Shown here: positions 1 to 6,296 of the stretch, in pieces
Layout of the letters: every line of letters begins with the position of its first letter
Numbering within the stretch: position 1 is the stretch's first letter
NCBI RefSeq assembly: GCF_000955955.1
Contig: NZ_JYJG01000504.1
Location: 1-10,508, forward strand
Direction: 5' to 3'
Length of the DNA: 10,508 bases
DNA from: Lentzea aerocolonigenes
GTDB lineage: Bacteria; Actinomycetota; Actinomycetes; Mycobacteriales; Pseudonocardiaceae
Notes under the pieces: model-generated
The model's input: only the letters and a program-made list of their open reading frames with translations
Told to the model about the DNA's origin: nothing
The model's database searches: none
Position numbers and translations under genes: made by a program

Positions 1-285
1 TCGGGGGTACCCCTGCGTCAGCGTGCCTTGCGGCGAAATCAGTGCTGCGGTTGCTCGCGGGATCGCGAGCGCGCTGGCGTTCGTGGCGGCGGTGAACACG
101 GGACCTGGCTGAGGCTTGAGCGGATTCGGGGTGGGCCACCGCGCTGTCCGGGCGCTCGTGCTGGTACACGCCGAGCGGAGGGTCGCCTGCTCTGGACGAC
201 GCAGGCAGCCGCAGAACTCACCGCGGCCTGGTTCGCCGAGCCCGCGCTGGCGTTGATGTCGCTCATGGATCGCAAGGCAGGCTGA
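1..285 (+). CDS. possible 3' end of an unrecognised gene (partial, doubtful)
   Basis: The frame that ends in TGA at 283-285 is open from the window edge. Its last 35 or so codons (about 180-285) have a protein-like composition, with GC-rich third positions and an alternating hydrophobic/acidic pattern that includes AELTAAWFAEPALALMSLMD. The stop lies 15 bases before a strong hairpin (300-338), which fits a gene end. The first 110 bases look more coding-like in a different frame, which stops at 110-112 after a hydrophobic stretch (AAVARGIASALAFVAAV). This could therefore be a decayed or frameshifted gene remnant rather than one intact gene. No family is recognised. A possible TTG start at 28 has no Shine-Dalgarno sequence that I can see. 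Confidence 0.25.
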   Translation, partial: SGVPLRQRALRRNQCCGCSRDRERAGVRGGGEHGTWLRLERIRGGPPRCPGARAGTRRAEGRLLWTTQAAAELTAAWFAEPALALMSLMDRKAG

Positions 286-299
286 CAGCTCAGATACGG

Positions 300-338
300 C
301 GAAGGCCGCCTCCCCCGGTTCGGGAGAGGCGGCCTTCG
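300..338. terminator. intrinsic terminator hairpin, possibly bidirectional
   Basis: A perfect 13-bp inverted repeat: CGAAGGCCGCCTC (300-312) pairs with GAGGCGGCCTTCG (326-338) around a 13-base loop. It lies 20 bases beyond the stop codon of the minus-strand helicase (358) and 15 bases beyond the plus-strand stop at 285, so it could serve both. No T-tract follows on either strand, which is common for actinobacterial terminators. Confidence 0.75.
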
Positions 339-357
339 CGGTGTTTCTGGAGCTGTG

Positions 358-1956
358 TCAGTGCTGCGGCGTCCGGCGCGGACGGCCGGCGCCCCCGGTC
401 CGGCCGAATGCACGGCCGCCCTCGGAGCGCTCCGAGCGGCGCGGGCCGCCACGGAACTCGCCACCGCCACCCTCACCAGAGGAACGGCGCGGTCCGCCGC
501 GGAACTCGCCGCCTTCGGAGCGACGGCCGGAGCCACCGCGGTACTCGCCGCGGCCACCACCGGCGGCCGGGGCGCCGAAGCGACGACCGCCGCCACCACC
601 ACTGCGGCGGGCCGGCTTCTCGCGCTCGATGACCGGCTCACCGCTCGGGATGCGAGCACCCGTGATGCGGATCAGGTCGTCGTCGCCGGGGCGCACCTTC
701 GTGCTCTCCGGACGGATGCCCGCGCGAGCGGCCATGCCCTGGACGGCGCGGCGCTGGTCGTGCGTGACCAGCGTGACGACCGTGCCGGACTGGCCGGCGC
801 GCGCGGTACGACCCGCGCGGTGCAGGTAGTCCTTCGGGTCGGCCGGCGGGTCGACGTGCACGACGAGCGAGACGTCGTCCACGTGGATGCCGCGAGCCGC
901 CACGTCCGTCGCGATCAGGACCGGCGTGGTGCCCTCGCGGAACTCGCCGAGCACGCGGGTGCGGGCGCTCTGCGCCTTGCCGCCGTGCAGGGCGCCCGCG
1001 TGGACACCGACGGAGCGGAGCTTCTTGGCCAGGCGGTCGACGTGGTGCTTGGTGCGCACGAACATGATCGTGCGGCCCTCGCGCGCGGCCACCTCGGTCA
1101 CCACGTTCTGCTTGTCCTCAGCGGAGACGAACAGCAGGTGGTGGTCCATCGTCGTGACGCTCGCGGTGGCCGGGGCCACCGAGTGCGTCACCGGGTTGTG
1201 CAGGTACTGGCGGACCAGCTTGTCCACGTCGCCGTCGAGCGTCGCGGAGAACAGCAGGCGCTGCCCGTCCTGCGGGGTGAGGTCGAGGATGGCGCGGACC
1301 TGGGGCATGAAGCCCATGTCCGCCATCTGGTCGGCCTCGTCCAGCGCGGTGATCTCGACCGAGCCGAGGTCACAGGTGCCCTGGCGGACGTGGTCGGACA
1401 GCCGGCCCGGCGTCGCGATCAGCAGGTCGACGCCGCGGCGCAGGTGCTCGATCTGGCGCGGGAACGACGTGCCGCCGACGACGACGCGGCACCACAGGCC
1501 CAGCGAGCGGGCGTGCGGCATGAGCGCCGTCTCCACCTGCATCGCGAGCTCGCGGGTCGGGACGAGGATCAGGCCGCGCGGCTTGTTCGGCATGGATCGG
1601 CCGCTCGCGAGACGGGTCAGCATCGCCAGGCCGAACGCCAGCGTCTTGCCGGAGCCGGTCTGACCGCGGCCGAGGATGTCGCGGCCGGACATGGAGTCGG
1701 GAAGGGTGGCCGCCTGGATCGGGAACGGCTCGGTGATCTCGTTGGCGACGAGCGACTTGATCAGCGCGTCAGCCAGGCCGAGCTCGGCGAACGAGGGCAG
1801 CGGGCCTTCCGGCAGCGTGCTCTCGAAGTGCTCGGCGACGATCGGTTCCTCAACCCGCTGCTGCGGGCGCGAGGAGTTGCCCTGGCGACCCGAGCGACGC
1901 CGCGGTGCCCTGCGGCTGTTGGAGCGCTCGGAACGACCTTCGGACATTGATGGCAA
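358..1956 (-). CDS. DEAD-box ATP-dependent RNA helicase with Gly/Arg-rich tail
   Basis: ATP-dependent RNA-unwinding enzyme of superfamily 2, expected to act in the cytoplasm on rRNA, mRNA or ribosome assembly. All core motifs are visible in order (532-residue numbering): Q-motif region SFAELGL...PIQ 55-82, Walker A GQTGSGKT 98-105, PTRELA 133-138, ATPGR 181-185, DEAD 206-209, SAT 237-239, ATDVAARGIHV 349-359 and HRAGRTARAG 379-388. The N-terminus is short and Arg/Ser-rich. After about residue 444 comes a low-complexity Gly/Arg/Ser tail with two exact copies of GGEFRGGPRR (482-491, 498-507), resembling RGG-box RNA-binding tails. The start is ambiguous: GGAGG at 1967-1963 is 6 bases from a TTG codon (1956-1954) but 15 bases from the in-frame ATG (1947-1945), so TTG fits better. 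Another in-frame ATG at 1974 has no Shine-Dalgarno. The gene has terminator hairpins on both sides, so it is probably transcribed alone. The exact subfamily (RhlE, CsdA and so on) is not decided here. Confidence 0.95.
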   Translation of the reverse strand: MPSMSEGRSERSNSRRAPRRRSGRQGNSSRPQQRVEEPIVAEHFESTLPEGPLPSFAELGLADALIKSLVANEITEPFPIQAATLPDSMSGRDILGRGQTGSGKTLAFGLAMLTRLASGRSMPNKPRGLILVPTRELAMQVETALMPHARSLGLWCRVVVGGTSFPRQIEHLRRGVDLLIATPGRLSDHVRQGTCDLGSVEITALDEADQMADMGFMPQVRAILDLTPQDGQRLLFSATLDGDVDKLVRQYLHNPVTHSVAPATASVTTMDHHLLFVSAEDKQNVVTEVAAREGRTIMFVRTKHHVDRLAKKLRSVGVHAGALHGGKAQSARTRVLGEFREGTTPVLIATDVAARGIHVDDVSLVVHVDPPADPKDYLHRAGRTARAGQSGTVVTLVTHDQRRAVQGMAARAGIRPESTKVRPGDDDLIRITGARIPSGEPVIEREKPARRSGGGGGRRFGAPAAGGGRGEYRGGSGRRSEGGEFRGGPRRSSGEGGGGEFRGGPRRSERSEGGRAFGRTGGAGRPRRTPQH

Positions 1957-2133
1957 AACAAACCTCCGGGACATGGCACGTCTCGAGGCTGCCCCGCGTG
2001 CTACCGCGGTGCCGATCACAAGGACGGGCCCGGCGTGATGGTCACGCCGCTGATGAGTGGGTGGAAACACCGGTCAACGGCCGTCAAGCCTTCATCGGTG
2101 TACAGCACAGTCTAGCTGATCAATGACCGCGCC

Positions 2134-2175
2134 TTGCGCGCCCGGCAGTGTCGTTGGACACGGCCGGGCGCGCAA
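2134..2175 (-). terminator. intrinsic terminator hairpin after the RIO kinase gene
   Basis: TTGCGCGCCCGGC (2134-2146) pairs with GCCGGGCGCGCAA (2163-2175) over 13 bp. The stem continues past a single A/G mismatch into 5 more pairs (GTGTC/GACAC) closed by a 4-base GTTG loop. It begins 6 bases beyond the kinase stop codon (TGA, 2184-2182) and lies upstream of the helicase, so it should separate the two transcription units. Confidence 0.85.
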
Positions 2176-2181
2176 CGTGGG

Positions 2182-3150
2182 TCACGCCATACCGGCCACG
2201 TCCAGCAGCGTCGCCACCAGCGCGGACGGGTCGCCGATCTCCGGCTGCAGGCCCCGCGAGGCGAACCAGCCGGCGATGTTGCGGACGTCGCGGTCGAGGA
2301 ACTCCACGCCGCGCGGGTTCGCGACGAGGTCGACCACCTGCGGCAGGTCGATCATGATCAGCCTGCCTTCGTGGACCATCAGGTTGTACGCGGACAGGTC
2401 GCCGTGGGTGAGGCCCGCCTCCGCGAGCGTCATCAACGTCGCGACCAGCTGACGCCACAGGTCGAGCAGCTCGTCCTCGTCCGGACGGGTCTGCGCGAGC
2501 CTCGGTGCCGCGTTGCCCTCGTCGTCCCCGATGAACTCCAGCAGCAGCTCGGTGCCGCTGCGCTGCACCGGGTACGGCACGGGTGCGCCGACCTGCCACA
2601 GCCTGGCGAGCGCGGCGAACTCCGCGACCGCCCACTGCTCCGCGATCAGGTTGCGCCCGAACGCGGTGCGGTTCTGGATGGCCCGCAACTCGCGGGACTT
2701 CTTCATCTTGCGACCCTCCAGATACCCCGCGTCGCGGTGGAACATCCGGTGGTCGTTGCTGCGGTAGCGCTTGGCCGCGAGCAGGCAGGCCCGCTCGCCC
2801 ATCGCGCGCTCCAGCAGGAAGACGTCCGCCTCCTTGCCGGTCTTCACGATGCCCAGCTCGCGGTCGACCGCGGCCAGCTCGGTGATGAGCCAGCCAGGGT
2901 GCGGCTTCGGCCCCTGGTCGGCGTCACCCCAGGTGGACCAGCGATCGCCGTCCTCGGGGGTGTCCGCCGTGCTGAGCTGGTCCTCGCGCAGCCGGGCGAC
3001 CCGCAGCTTCTCTTCTTCGGTCATTCGGCCGCGACGCGTCGGCTCCGCGTCGTCGGCGGTCTTGCTGGTGCGCTTTCCCTTGCGCCGCATGGTTTCGTCG
3101 GCGCCGTCGAAAGCAGACTCGTAGCGTTCGTAAAGATCGTGCTCGCGCAC
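2182..3150 (-). CDS. RIO-type (RIO1-like) serine/threonine protein kinase
   Basis: Atypical protein kinase of the RIO family. In archaea and eukaryotes these enzymes act in small-subunit ribosome maturation; the substrate of bacterial members is not established. The 322-residue protein shows the RIO hallmarks: nucleotide-loop-like TGKEADVF 104-111 (the family's STGKEA region), candidate ATP-contacting lysine K127 in LAAKRYR, catalytic loop HGDLSAYN 249-256 (D251, N256) and metal-binding IDLPQ 267-271 (D268). Residues 1-80 are charged, rich in Arg, Lys, Glu and Asp, and probably disordered. The start is GTG (3150-3148) with GGAG 8 bases upstream. A 19-codon small ORF with a very strong ribosome-binding site lies 65 bases upstream, and a hairpin (3152-3188) reaches the kinase ribosome-binding site, so translational control is plausible. 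It follows yaaA on the same strand and is closed by a strong terminator. Confidence 0.92.
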   Translation of the reverse strand: MREHDLYERYESAFDGADETMRRKGKRTSKTADDAEPTRRGRMTEEEKLRVARLREDQLSTADTPEDGDRWSTWGDADQGPKPHPGWLITELAAVDRELGIVKTGKEADVFLLERAMGERACLLAAKRYRSNDHRMFHRDAGYLEGRKMKKSRELRAIQNRTAFGRNLIAEQWAVAEFAALARLWQVGAPVPYPVQRSGTELLLEFIGDDEGNAAPRLAQTRPDEDELLDLWRQLVATLMTLAEAGLTHGDLSAYNLMVHEGRLIMIDLPQVVDLVANPRGVEFLDRDVRNIAGWFASRGLQPEIGDPSALVATLLDVAGMA

Positions 3151-3151
3151 G

Positions 3152-3188
3152 GTGGGGTCTCCAAAAAGGATGAAGGTGACCGCCCCAC
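3152..3188 (-). promoter_or_regulatory. hairpin overlapping the RIO kinase ribosome-binding site
   Basis: On the minus strand GTGGGG (3188-3183) pairs with CCCCAC (3157-3152), and a further TC/GA pair closes across a 3-base CGG bulge. The loop carries the pyrimidine/T-rich segment and most of the GGAG Shine-Dalgarno (3162-3159) of the GTG start at 3150. A role in limiting ribosome access is inference; the pairing itself is visible. Confidence 0.35.
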
Positions 3189-3215
3189 TGGCGCTCTGCG
3201 ATCAAACGGTGCTGA

Positions 3216-3275
3216 TCAGGCGCGAAGGGCGGAGGGACGGGTCCTGCGGCCACGTCCGAAGACAGGCTCTGACAT
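3216..3275 (-). CDS. 19-codon small ORF / candidate leader peptide upstream of the RIO kinase
   Basis: ATG (3275-3273) through TGA (3218-3216) encodes MSEPVFGRGRRTRPSALRA, a very basic peptide: 6 of its last 13 residues are Arg. The case for translation is the Shine-Dalgarno AGGAGGTG (3287-3280), a near-perfect complement of the 16S rRNA tail, 4 bases from the ATG. This is the strongest such site I found in the window. The ORF sits between yaaA (stop 3356) and the RIO kinase start (3150), ending 65 bases before it, so it may be a leader peptide that couples to kinase expression or a free small protein. The peptide matches no family I know. Its Arg codons are CGT, CGC, CGC, AGG, CGT and CGC. 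With so few codons, base composition cannot confirm coding. Confidence 0.5.
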   Translation of the reverse strand: MSEPVFGRGRRTRPSALRA

Positions 3276-3279
3276 GTCG

Positions 3280-3287
3280 CACCTCCT
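3280..3287 (-). promoter_or_regulatory. unusually strong Shine-Dalgarno for the small ORF
   Basis: The minus strand reads AGGAGGTG, followed by CGAC and then ATG at 3275. Eight contiguous bases match the anti-Shine-Dalgarno, a stronger match than those in front of the kinase (GGAG), the helicase (GGAGG) or proS (GAGGAG). Confidence 0.7.
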
Positions 3288-3355
3288 CGTTCCCCACACG
3301 CCGCACTTCGGCTGCGGTGAAGCTTGCCCGGTCGCCTCCAGGGCGCGCAACCGAA

Positions 3356-4084
3356 TTAATCGGTGATCAGGTCCGCCGTCTTCTCGCCGGTCGGCACGAT
3401 CTTCAGGCCGGCCTTCTGCGCGACCTTGACCAGGCCTTTCAGGTCACCCGGCTCCGCGCTCGTGGTCACCAGGGCGCGGGCGAGCAGGCCCTTGTGCGCC
3501 TTGTTGAAGTGGCTGACGACCTTGCCCTCGCTCGTGATCACCCGGACGACGACGGCGTGCGGGATCTTCGCGAGACTCGAGTAGGCGCCGGAACGCAGGT
3601 CGACGACGAACTCGTCGGCATCCTTGAAGACCGGCTCCAGCACCGGCTTCCACAGCGCGCGCAGGCTGCCGTGCGAGGGAAGCGTGCTGCCTCCCGAGAG
3701 CCGGTACGCGGGCACGGGATCGCCGCCGCGGATCGCCCCGAACAACGCCGACGCGACCGCGAGCCGCTGGTAGGCGCGTTCCTTCTCGGCCTTCTTGAGC
3801 GTGCCGAAGTCCAGGTTGTCGTAGAGGACGCCGGTGTAGCGCAACAGCGCGGGCGTGGTCTCCGACGTGCGCAAAGCCGCGTTGCGCTCGATCTCGTCCA
3901 GCTGGCGCTCGGAGATGTCGAGCGCCTTGAGGCTCGCCGGGACGTCGTTCGCCAGATCCTCCAGCGCGGACACCAGCTTGTCGCGCACGGGGTTGAGCTC
4001 CGGGAACGACAGCGCGTCGAGATCGAGCGGCGCACCCTCGCCGCCGATCGCCTTGGTCTCCGACGGGGGAAGCAGCACCAGCAC
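3356..4084 (-). CDS. yaaA: YaaA / UPF0246 family peroxide-stress protein
   Basis: 242-residue protein of the YaaA (DUF328/UPF0246) family. In E. coli YaaA limits free intracellular iron and oxidative damage during hydrogen peroxide stress; the same role here is inferred from family. Visible family features are the N-terminal LLPPSETK (4-11), YTGVLYDNLDF (83-93), a Gly/Pro segment FGAIRGGDPVPAYRLSGGS (115-133) and FNKAHKGLLAR (193-203). The length is close to the usual 250 or so residues. The frame stays open further upstream, but the family always begins close to this LLPPSE(T)K, so GTG at 4084-4082 is chosen. No Shine-Dalgarno precedes it. Instead TACCCT (4097-4092) lies exactly 7 bases upstream, the geometry of a leaderless transcript. 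The gene diverges from the unknown gene at 4144 with about 60 bases between starts. The stop is TAA. Confidence 0.9.
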   Translation of the reverse strand: MLVLLPPSETKAIGGEGAPLDLDALSFPELNPVRDKLVSALEDLANDVPASLKALDISERQLDEIERNAALRTSETTPALLRYTGVLYDNLDFGTLKKAEKERAYQRLAVASALFGAIRGGDPVPAYRLSGGSTLPSHGSLRALWKPVLEPVFKDADEFVVDLRSGAYSSLAKIPHAVVVRVITSEGKVVSHFNKAHKGLLARALVTTSAEPGDLKGLVKVAQKAGLKIVPTGEKTADLITD

Positions 4085-4091
4085 GTCGTGA

Positions 4092-4097
4092 AGGGTA
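4092..4097 (-). promoter_or_regulatory. -10 box for leaderless yaaA transcript
   Basis: TACCCT on the minus strand fits TAnnnT and is separated by 7 bases from the GTG start at 4084, so transcription would begin on the start codon. No good -35 match is seen 16-18 bases further upstream. Confidence 0.4.
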
Positions 4098-4143
4098 GGG
4101 CAACGGCCGAAAACCGCTGGACCTGCGTGGTGCTCTGAAGAGC

Positions 4144-5439
4144 GTGGACGTCCTGGACCGCTTGTACGACTCGCTCGACGCACGACTGCGCCCGGAGGAC
4201 GTCGCCGCCCTCGTGCTGGAAGCACAGCCGTCGCTGACACATCGCGAGCGCGAGATCGTCCAGTACGCCGCGACGCACGCCTCGCGCCGGCACGGCTTCT
4301 CCGCGATCGAGGCTCGCCAGGTCGGTGCCACCCGTCAGGTCGCCGCCGCGCGCTTCCTGTTCGCTGTGGACGGAGGCCTGGTCGATGTGGACGACCCCAT
4401 CTCGGTGCTGGAGTTCGCCGCGGTGGTCGGCTCCGAGATCAGCTGGGACCCGGCGCGCACCGACTTCCTCGCCGACCGCCTCAACCGCGATGCGCGTGCT
4501 TCGGCGGGCATCGAGCTGTCGAAGCGTCAGTACAACCGCCGCTTCCGCATGCTGCGCCGCCTCTCCGCGAAGGCGTCGCGGATGGAACGCGCACGGAAGA
4601 CGCGCGACGCTCCGCTGCTCGCGGCACCCGGTTTCGTCGGCGCGATCGACCGCTCGCGGTTCCGCGCGGACCCGGACGCGGCCTGCTTCATCGCCTACTT
4701 CACGGCCCGCCGCGAGCTGCGCCGCGAGTTCGTCCTGAAGTCTCGCGCAAACCCGTTCGACCTGGTGGCGGACGTGCTCCTCGCACGCTGCACCGCTCGT
4801 GGCGGCACCGACTGGCCGATGATCGCGCTGACCTGCCCGGCGCCGGACGTCCTGAGCCGCCTCCGCCCCGAACAGCTCGGCCGGCTGCTCGGAATGTGGT
4901 CGGCGGCGACCCGGTCGATCGCGTCGTCGCTGGCCGCGCTGTGGCAGTCGTCGTCGATCGACAAGGCGACCATGATCGTGCGGCACGGCGTCGACTCGTC
5001 GACGTGGAACGCCCTGGCAGGTGTCTACAACACCGCCCGCGCGGGCTGGATCGCCTGCCTCCACGCCGCAGGCCTGACCTCCCTGATCGAGCACGCGTGG
5101 CCGGGCAAGGTCATGCGCGTCATGGCCGCCGACCTCGCCGCGTGGCACCAGGAATCGGGCGGCTCGCAGCACCCGGACACGTCGGTGTGGTCACGACTGC
5201 CGTTGCCGTGGGACGTGCTCGACGGCACCGTTGCGTGCTCACGCGCTGATGTGGAGGCAGCGTGCCGCTCGCACCGCGTGGAGCCCGAGAAGTCCGGCTG
5301 GACCGCACCTCGCACGCACCGCGCGGCCGCACGCTTCCGCCCTACCCCGCAGCTCGTGCACGGTGTCGCCGGGTCCGATCCGTTGTGGGCCATGGTGTTG
5401 CGCCGCGAGGTAATCAGTGGACAGAACACCCTCGGCTGA
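4144..5439 (+). CDS. uncharacterised 431-residue protein
   Basis: I do not recognise a family. Codon usage is strongly GC3-biased throughout, so it is surely a gene. The predicted protein is soluble and mostly helical, with no signal peptide or membrane span. Residues 1-120 are acidic to neutral and rich in Ala and Leu. A very basic stretch follows at about 127-154 (SKRQYNRRFRMLRRLSAKAS and onward), suggestive of nucleic-acid contact. A longer helical part then includes two Trp-containing segments (MWSAATRSIASSLAALWQSS 251-270; WNALAGVYNTARAGW 288-302). The C-terminal 40 residues contain SGWTAPRTHRAAARFRP and LVHGV. The start is GTG at 4144; GAAGAG just before it is a poor Shine-Dalgarno. The gene is monocistronic, divergent from yaaA and ends 14 bases before the tRNA-like gene. 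Function is unknown; a DNA- or RNA-associated role is only a guess from the basic patch. Confidence 0.85.
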   Translation: MDVLDRLYDSLDARLRPEDVAALVLEAQPSLTHREREIVQYAATHASRRHGFSAIEARQVGATRQVAAARFLFAVDGGLVDVDDPISVLEFAAVVGSEISWDPARTDFLADRLNRDARASAGIELSKRQYNRRFRMLRRLSAKASRMERARKTRDAPLLAAPGFVGAIDRSRFRADPDAACFIAYFTARRELRREFVLKSRANPFDLVADVLLARCTARGGTDWPMIALTCPAPDVLSRLRPEQLGRLLGMWSAATRSIASSLAALWQSSSIDKATMIVRHGVDSSTWNALAGVYNTARAGWIACLHAAGLTSLIEHAWPGKVMRVMAADLAAWHQESGGSQHPDTSVWSRLPLPWDVLDGTVACSRADVEAACRSHRVEPEKSGWTAPRTHRAAARFRPTPQLVHGVAGSDPLWAMVLRREVISGQNTLG

Positions 5440-5453
5440 GCAGGCTGTCCCTC

Positions 5454-5525
5454 GAACACGTAGCTCAGTGGTAGAGCGCCCGGCTGCGAGTCGGAGGGAC
5501 GCCGGTTCGAGCCCGGTCGTGTTCT
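5454..5525 (+). tRNA. tRNA-like gene with GCG anticodon (tRNA-Arg by codon table, atypical)
   Basis: The sequence folds as a canonical cloverleaf. The acceptor GAACACG (5454-5460) pairs perfectly with CGTGTTC (5518-5524). TA is at positions 8-9. The D arm is GCTC/GAGC with loop AGTGGTA, including the GG pair. The anticodon stem is CCCGG/TCGGA with loop CTGCGAG. The variable region is GGGAC, and the T arm is GCCGG/CCGGT with loop TTCGAGC. The loop gives anticodon GCG, which reads CGC (Arg). Several things are odd. The first anticodon-stem pair is C-A. Bacteria normally read CGC with an ACG (inosine) tRNA. The base at position 20 is T rather than the A favoured by many arginyl-tRNA synthetases. 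The discriminator is T, and no CCA is encoded. It may be a genuine minor tRNA, a tRNA with changed identity or a decaying copy. It ends one base before the stop codon of the convergent gene. Confidence 0.75.
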
Positions 5526-6284
5526 CTACGGTGCCTGCAACGTCAGGTACGCGAAGCCCATGGTGGCGCGCCACCCTTTCAAGCGGTAGGTGCGCTGCCT
5601 GTCGGCCTTCGCCCGGATCTCGTCCGCGTGCTCGGAGTCCGGGTTGTCGCGCAGCCAGCGTTCCCACGCAAGGCCGTGCCCGTTCTCGAACACGTCCCAC
5701 TCGTCCTGGCTCGCCTGCTCCGCCGCGAGGAACCGGTAGCCGTGCTCGATCGCGAGGTCCACGAGGCCTGCGAGGTCGCGGAGCTGGTCGCGCGGGACCG
5801 GCATGGCGTTCCACTGCTCGGCCGTGGGCTCGCGTTCCCAGAAACACTCGCCCAGCAACAACTTCCCCTGCGGATTGAGCAGTTTCCTGGCTTCGGCCAG
5901 CGCGTTCGCCGTGTGCACCGACGGATCTCCGCCCCACACGTGGGTGGCGCCGTTGACGATCACGACGTCGGCTCGCTTCTCGGGTTGCCACTTCCCGACA
6001 TCTGCCGCGTGAAGGCTGACCCGGCCCGCCAGTCCGCGTGCCTCGGCGTTGGCCTGTGCGTGCGCGATGTCTGTCGCGCTCAGGTCGACACCGGTGCCGG
6101 TGGCCGTGGGCGCGGCTTCGAGCGTGCGGAACAGGAACTCCGCCCAGCCGCAGCCGAGGTCGAGCACGTGCGCGCCGTCGAGCGGTGCGAGCGAGCGGAT
6201 CAGGCGGGCGGCCCGTTCCTCGGACAGCGGTCCGTGGAAGGTGACGTCCTCGTGCAGCGGGGCGATCTCAGGTTTGGTCATCAC
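5526..6284 (-). CDS. class I SAM-dependent methyltransferase
   Basis: 252 residues with a Rossmann-type methyltransferase core. Motif I is VLDLGCGWAEF at 40-50, the post-I acidic residue is D67 in GTGVDLS (63-69), the motif II area is LHAADV at 91-96, the motif III-like strand is DVVIVNGATHVWGG at 106-119, and KLLLGECFWE at 141-150 matches the strand after the fourth helix. The C-terminal half is rich in Trp, Glu and Arg, probably an acceptor-binding lid. The substrate cannot be told; it resembles the many small-molecule methyltransferases of actinobacteria. The start is GTG at 6284 or, equally, the next codon, ATG at 6281. Neither has a Shine-Dalgarno sequence. It diverges from the GNAT gene across about 83 bases that contain an inverted repeat (6297-6315) just in front of this start. 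Its TAG stop directly touches the tRNA 3' end, so the two are convergent without any spacer or terminator. Confidence 0.9.
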   Translation of the reverse strand: MMTKPEIAPLHEDVTFHGPLSEERAARLIRSLAPLDGAHVLDLGCGWAEFLFRTLEAAPTATGTGVDLSATDIAHAQANAEARGLAGRVSLHAADVGKWQPEKRADVVIVNGATHVWGGDPSVHTANALAEARKLLNPQGKLLLGECFWEREPTAEQWNAMPVPRDQLRDLAGLVDLAIEHGYRFLAAEQASQDEWDVFENGHGLAWERWLRDNPDSEHADEIRAKADRQRTYRLKGWRATMGFAYLTLQAP

Positions 6285-6296
6285 TGGGCAGGATGG

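Noticed and set aside
355..1950. Plus-strand open frame of 531 codons across the helicase gene
   Set aside because: It is antisense to a gene with every DEAD-box motif; its translation is Arg/Ala/Asp/Val-rich without domains, a usual artefact of GC-rich coding DNA.
3301..3317. Hairpin CCGCA/TGCGG as a terminator between yaaA and the small ORF
   Set aside because: Only 5 bp and unlike the 11-15 bp terminators elsewhere in the window; readthrough from yaaA is likely.
3538..5172. Minus-strand open frame of 544 codons spanning yaaA and the unknown gene
   Set aside because: It overlaps two better-supported genes on opposite strands, changes composition midway and lacks any domain.
5454..5525. 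Reading the anticodon as TGC (tRNA-Ala)
   Set aside because: Shifting the loop by one base breaks the anticodon stem (G-G and C-C oppositions) and removes the T at position 33; the GCG reading keeps both.
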